Of a stretch of 5,275 bases of DNA, positions 5,261-5,275 are shown piece after piece. The position numbers and the translations under genes are program-made. The DNA lies in assembly GCA_017452215.1 (NCBI GenBank), contig JAFTMU010000092.1, positions 1 to 5,275 of the forward strand. Direction: 5' to 3'. Under the pieces are notes generated by a model. The model was not told where the DNA came from, did no database searches, and saw nothing but the letters and a program-made list of their open reading frames with translations. Numbering within the stretch: position 1 is the first letter of the stretch; each line of letters opens with the position of its first letter. Origin of the DNA: Clostridia bacterium (GTDB lineage Bacteria; Bacillota; Clostridia; Oscillospirales; CAG-272).

Positions 5261-5275
5261 AAGGGGCTGTCTCAA

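Larger units (their letters stand above)
5100..5275. repeat. Non-coding repeat-rich segment with 15-base direct repeats at its ends
   Basis: No convincing gene is present here. The 15-base words at 5100-5114 and 5261-5275 differ at one position (AAGGGGGTGTCTCAA and AAGGGGCTGTCTCAA) and lie in the same orientation 161 bases apart, the second at the window edge. Between them are the hairpins TTGCGGC/GCCGCAA (5149-5167, loop TTGAC) and GCGCAAAAAAG/CTTTTTTGCGC (5228-5260, 11 bp, 11-base loop), and a 10-base tandem TTTGACCGTA/TTTGATCGTA (5181-5200, one mismatch). The GGGGCTGTCTCAA ending is reminiscent of insertion-sequence or MITE ends in Firmicutes, from memory only. No transposase fragment is visible. 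It may be a miniature element, an IS scar or a repeat family. Confidence 0.45.

Overview
The window looks like chromosomal DNA from a low-to-mid GC Gram-positive bacterium, most likely an uncultured member of the Clostridia (inference). The grounds are a self-cleaving glmS ribozyme ahead of glmS (a Firmicutes-type control element), strong AGGAGG-type ribosome binding sites, a consensus sigma-A promoter, and a GlmS/GlmM pair with a stand-alone GlmU-like acyltransferase.

Layout. Bases 1-651 (+ strand) hold the C-terminal part of a Gfo/Idh/MocA-family oxidoreductase whose start lies left of the window. It converges on the minus-strand genes, and a strong hairpin at 667-696 separates the two transcription units. 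The rest of the coding content is one minus-strand cluster read from right to left: promoter (5005-5040), glmM (4945-3572), a 223-residue left-handed beta-helix acyltransferase (3555-2884), a structured intergenic region with the glmS ribozyme (cleavage between 2788 and 2787), and glmS (2536-704). The right end (about 5080-5275) has no convincing gene. It holds overlapping terminator-like hairpins, several inverted repeats and a 15-base direct repeat, perhaps a small non-coding repeat element plus the terminator of a gene beyond the edge.

How the genes work together. GlmS makes glucosamine-6-phosphate from fructose-6-phosphate and glutamine, and GlmM converts it to glucosamine-1-phosphate. 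The acyltransferase resembles the acetyltransferase half of GlmU, so it may acetylate glucosamine-1-phosphate on the way to UDP-GlcNAc for peptidoglycan. The uridylyltransferase half of GlmU is absent here. The ribozyme, by family knowledge, senses glucosamine-6-phosphate and cuts the mRNA 5' of glmS. I see no convincing promoter or minus-strand terminator between the acyltransferase and the ribozyme, so the cut probably falls inside a glmM-acyltransferase-glmS transcript and would lower glmS output while sparing the two upstream genes (inference).
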